In this document: positions 6,070 to 6,141 of the stretch, piece by piece
Layout of the letters: every line of letters begins with the position of its first letter
Position numbering within the stretch: position 1 is the stretch's first letter
Assembly: GCA_902482615.1 (NCBI GenBank)
Contig: CABTAA010000106.1
Coordinates: 1 to 6,141 of the forward strand
Length of the DNA: 6,141 nt
Reading direction: 5' to 3'
Source of the DNA: an uncultured Collinsella sp.
Lineage (GTDB): Bacteria > Actinomycetota > Coriobacteriia > Coriobacteriales > Coriobacteriaceae
Program-made: the position numbers and the translations under genes
Notes under the pieces: model-generated
Told to the model about the DNA's origin: nothing
Seen by the model: the letters and a program-made list of their open reading frames with translations, nothing else
Databases searched by the model: none

Positions 6070-6096
6070 TTACGCGGTTTTACCAAACCGCGTAAC
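6069..6096. repeat. Perfect inverted repeat after ileS
   Basis: GTTACGCGGTTT (6069-6080) and AAACCGCGTAAC (6085-6096) form a 12-bp perfect stem with a TACC tetraloop. The first base is the last base of the ileS stop codon. No T-run follows on either strand, so it is not a canonical intrinsic terminator. It may still pause or end transcription, or protect the mRNA 3' end. Bases 6097-6141 after it hold no feature I can support. Confidence 0.7.
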
Positions 6097-6141
6097 AGGT
6101 TGACGCTGCAAACCCGCCAGAGCGGCAATTGGGGGTTCCGC

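Noticed and set aside
6100..6141. TTGACG at 6100-6105 as a -35 box of a following gene, and an AACCC/GGGTT pair near the edge
   Set aside because: The position 17 bases downstream reads CGGCAA, not a -10 box, and the window ends before any gene appears. The inverted pair is too short and interrupted to call.

Overview
The window is a compact, GC-rich stretch of bacterial chromosome. It carries a 5'-truncated ftsH, a small DUF523 protein gene, a convergent iron-containing alcohol dehydrogenase gene, and a complete ileS with its T-box leader. No mobile element, CRISPR array, rRNA or tRNA gene is visible. The strong G/C preference at third codon positions, a zinc-finger bacterial-type IleRS, and a transcription-attenuating T-box with a complete Stem I suggest an anaerobic gut-type Coriobacteriia (Collinsella-like) or a relative. 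That placement is inferred from general likeness, not from a database search.

Layout: ftsH (1-1116, +) enters from the left edge and ends at a strong intrinsic terminator (1136-1178). The DUF523 gene (1192-1647, +) starts only 13 bases beyond that terminator. It converges on the dehydrogenase gene (1698-2780, -), and the two share one bidirectional terminator hairpin (1648-1688). A 487-base gap (2781-3267) separates the dehydrogenase from the divergent ileS. The gap holds a weak candidate promoter for the dehydrogenase, a likely extended -10 promoter for ileS, and an ileS T-box riboswitch (about 2921-3224). ileS (3268-6069, +) starts at GTG and is followed by a perfect 12-bp inverted repeat that lacks a U-tract. 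The last 45 bases contain nothing that can be assigned.

The genes do not form one pathway. ftsH (membrane protein quality control) and ileS (isoleucine charging of tRNA) are housekeeping genes. The DUF523 protein probably binds an Fe-S cluster. The dehydrogenase is a GldA/HcxA-type NAD(P)-dependent enzyme whose substrate cannot be named. The clearest regulatory logic is at ileS. The leader should read uncharged tRNA-Ile through an AUC specifier and a UGGU bulge, and choose between an antiterminator and a terminator that share bases 3187-3203. I found no convincing new biological system. The best items for a second look are the T-box architecture, substitutions in the IleRS editing site, the replacement of the glycerol-binding Asp by Cys in the dehydrogenase, and the promoterless position of the DUF523 gene.
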